Positions 12,432 through 13,141 of a stretch of 13,141 bases of DNA are shown in pieces (the first letter of the stretch is position 1; each line of letters starts with the position of its first letter). The notes under the pieces are model-generated. The model saw only the letters and a list, made by a program, of their open reading frames with translations. It was not told the DNA's origin and searched no databases. The translations under genes and the position numbers were made by a program. Source of the stretch: an uncultured Bacilli bacterium (GTDB lineage: Bacteria; Bacillota_I; Bacilli_A; RF39; UBA660); assembly GCA_944327405.1 (NCBI GenBank), contig CALVHK010000021.1:1-13141 (forward strand), given 5' to 3'.

Positions 12432-13133
12432 ATGAGATTTATTGAGATAAAAGATTGTTACAAAGTATATAAGAATGGTGTAGCAGCCATCGCTGATTTA
12501 AATCTTAAAATTAACAAAGGGGAATTTGTGTTTGTAATCGGAGCCAGTGGCTCTGGAAAGTCTACTTTAATCAAGATGTTATATCGTGAGGAAAAACCAA
12601 CGAAAGGAACTGTCGAAATAGGGGGGATAAATGTCGGAAAATTACGTAATAGAACAGTATACAAACTAAGAAGAAAGCTAGGAATTGTCTTCCAAGACTT
12701 CAAACTATTACCTAAACTAACGGTATATGAAAATGTAGCTTTTGCTCTTGAATGCTTGGGTATGAAAAGTAGTGAAATCCGTCCAAAAGTTATAAAAGCA
12801 TTAGACCATGTAGGCTTAAAAGATAAAACCAGAAGTTTTCCAAACGAATTATCTGGAGGAGAACAACAAAGAGTATGTATAGCTAGAGCCATCGTCAACA
12901 ACCCTAAATTATTAATATGTGATGAGCCAACCGGTAACTTAGACCCAAAAACAAGTAAGGGAATCATGGATGTATTAGAAACCATCAACAAAGAACTTGG
13001 TACAACCATTATTATGGCAACTCATGATAAAGAAATTGTCAATCGTATGAAAAAAAGAGTCATTGTCCTAGACAGTGGTGTCTTATCAGAAGACCATGAG
13101 AAAGGAAGTTATAAAGCCAGTGAAAGCATTTAG
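12432..13133 (+). CDS. ftsE: Cell-division ABC transporter ATPase FtsE
   Basis: FtsE is the cytoplasmic ATPase that pairs with the membrane protein FtsX. In Bacillota the complex drives peptidoglycan hydrolases during growth and division. The 233 residues hold a complete ABC domain: Walker A GASGSGKST (37-45), Q-loop Gln88 in FQDFKLLP, signature LSGGEQQR (140-147), Walker B LLICDEPTG (160-168), D-loop NLDP and the H-loop His198 in ATHD. The phrase VFQDFKLLPKLTVYENVAFA is typical of FtsE rather than of LolD or MacB. AGGAGG precedes the ATG with good spacing. The stop overlaps the likely ftsX start, as in most ftsEX operons. Confidence 0.95.
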   Translation: MRFIEIKDCYKVYKNGVAAIADLNLKINKGEFVFVIGASGSGKSTLIKMLYREEKPTKGTVEIGGINVGKLRNRTVYKLRRKLGIVFQDFKLLPKLTVYENVAFALECLGMKSSEIRPKVIKALDHVGLKDKTRSFPNELSGGEQQRVCIARAIVNNPKLLICDEPTGNLDPKTSKGIMDVLETINKELGTTIIMATHDKEIVNRMKKRVIVLDSGVLSEDHEKGSYKASESI

Positions 13134-13141
13134 AATATTAG
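13120..13141 (+). CDS. ftsX: Start of FtsX (3' end outside the window)
   Basis: A frame different from ftsE opens here and runs off the window. From the GTG at 13120 it reads M-K-A-F-R-I-L, which resembles FtsX N-termini of Bacillota. The GTG overlaps the end of ftsE by 14 bases and has AAAGGAAG (13101-13108) 11 bases upstream. An in-frame ATG at 13096 is an alternative start. Gene order supports FtsX, the integral membrane partner of FtsE. The visible seven residues alone would not. Confidence 0.6.

Noticed and set aside
12458..13009. 183-residue minus-strand reading frame inside ftsE
   Set aside because: It is a shadow of a fully convincing ftsE. Its codons mirror the ABC motifs.
1..13141. 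tRNA or rRNA genes and insertion-sequence transposases
   Set aside because: No cloverleaf, rRNA segment or complete transposase was seen in any part of the window.

Overview
This 13.1-kb window is AT-rich and densely packed. It has compact intergenic gaps, G-rich Shine-Dalgarno sequences, sigma-A-type promoters, intrinsic terminators and a T-box leader. These point to a low-GC Bacillota (Firmicutes). Rubrerythrin suggests an anaerobe, ftsE and the start of ftsX suggest a walled cell, and the N-terminally anchored Ser/Thr-rich surface proteins would suit an uncultured gut member of the Bacilli. That last placement is inference only. The standard code fits: tryptophan is TGG and every gene reads through at full length. 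No gene here stops with TGA.

Layout. Positions 1-831 hold the 3' part of a DUF3048 (YerB-like) gene, followed by a small one-TM protein gene (865-1107). A bidirectional terminator separates these from a convergent minus-strand gene for a J-domain-like protein that has KPD in place of HPD (1118-1531). Diverging from that gene is rubrerythrin (1650-2189). A gene of unknown function (2246-3253) follows. It is related to a second unknown gene at 5687-6742.

Positions 3254-3616 look like an ordinary gap but are full of structure. They hold an 11-bp perfect inverted repeat 207 bp apart and outward-to-inward promoters on both strands. They also hold a bidirectional terminator and a minus-strand 39-codon ORF whose Shine-Dalgarno can be masked by either of two upstream sequences. 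Three helically phased TGTCG(G)AA boxes lie upstream of the minus promoter. This is the best candidate in the window for an undescribed system, perhaps a type I toxin-antitoxin-like or leader-controlled micropeptide locus.

Next come a double-XRE regulator (3617-4069, minus) and a divergent membrane-anchored Big_2-like surface protein (4259-5632). The surface gene's promoter and leader carry four TAGCT/AGCTA sites. After them come the second unknown paralogue, a degenerate PD-(D/E)XK-like protein (6954-7526) and a GC-rich 13-bp hairpin.

The right side is mostly housekeeping. A compact T-box leader with a UUC (Phe) specifier precedes pheS-pheT. It is followed by a monocistronic 111-aa unknown protein, a 213-aa TasA/camelysin-like surface protein, and ftsE, which overlaps the start of ftsX at the window edge. 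A recurrent style is visible: all six clear gene-end terminators have the stop codon inside or touching the terminator hairpin.
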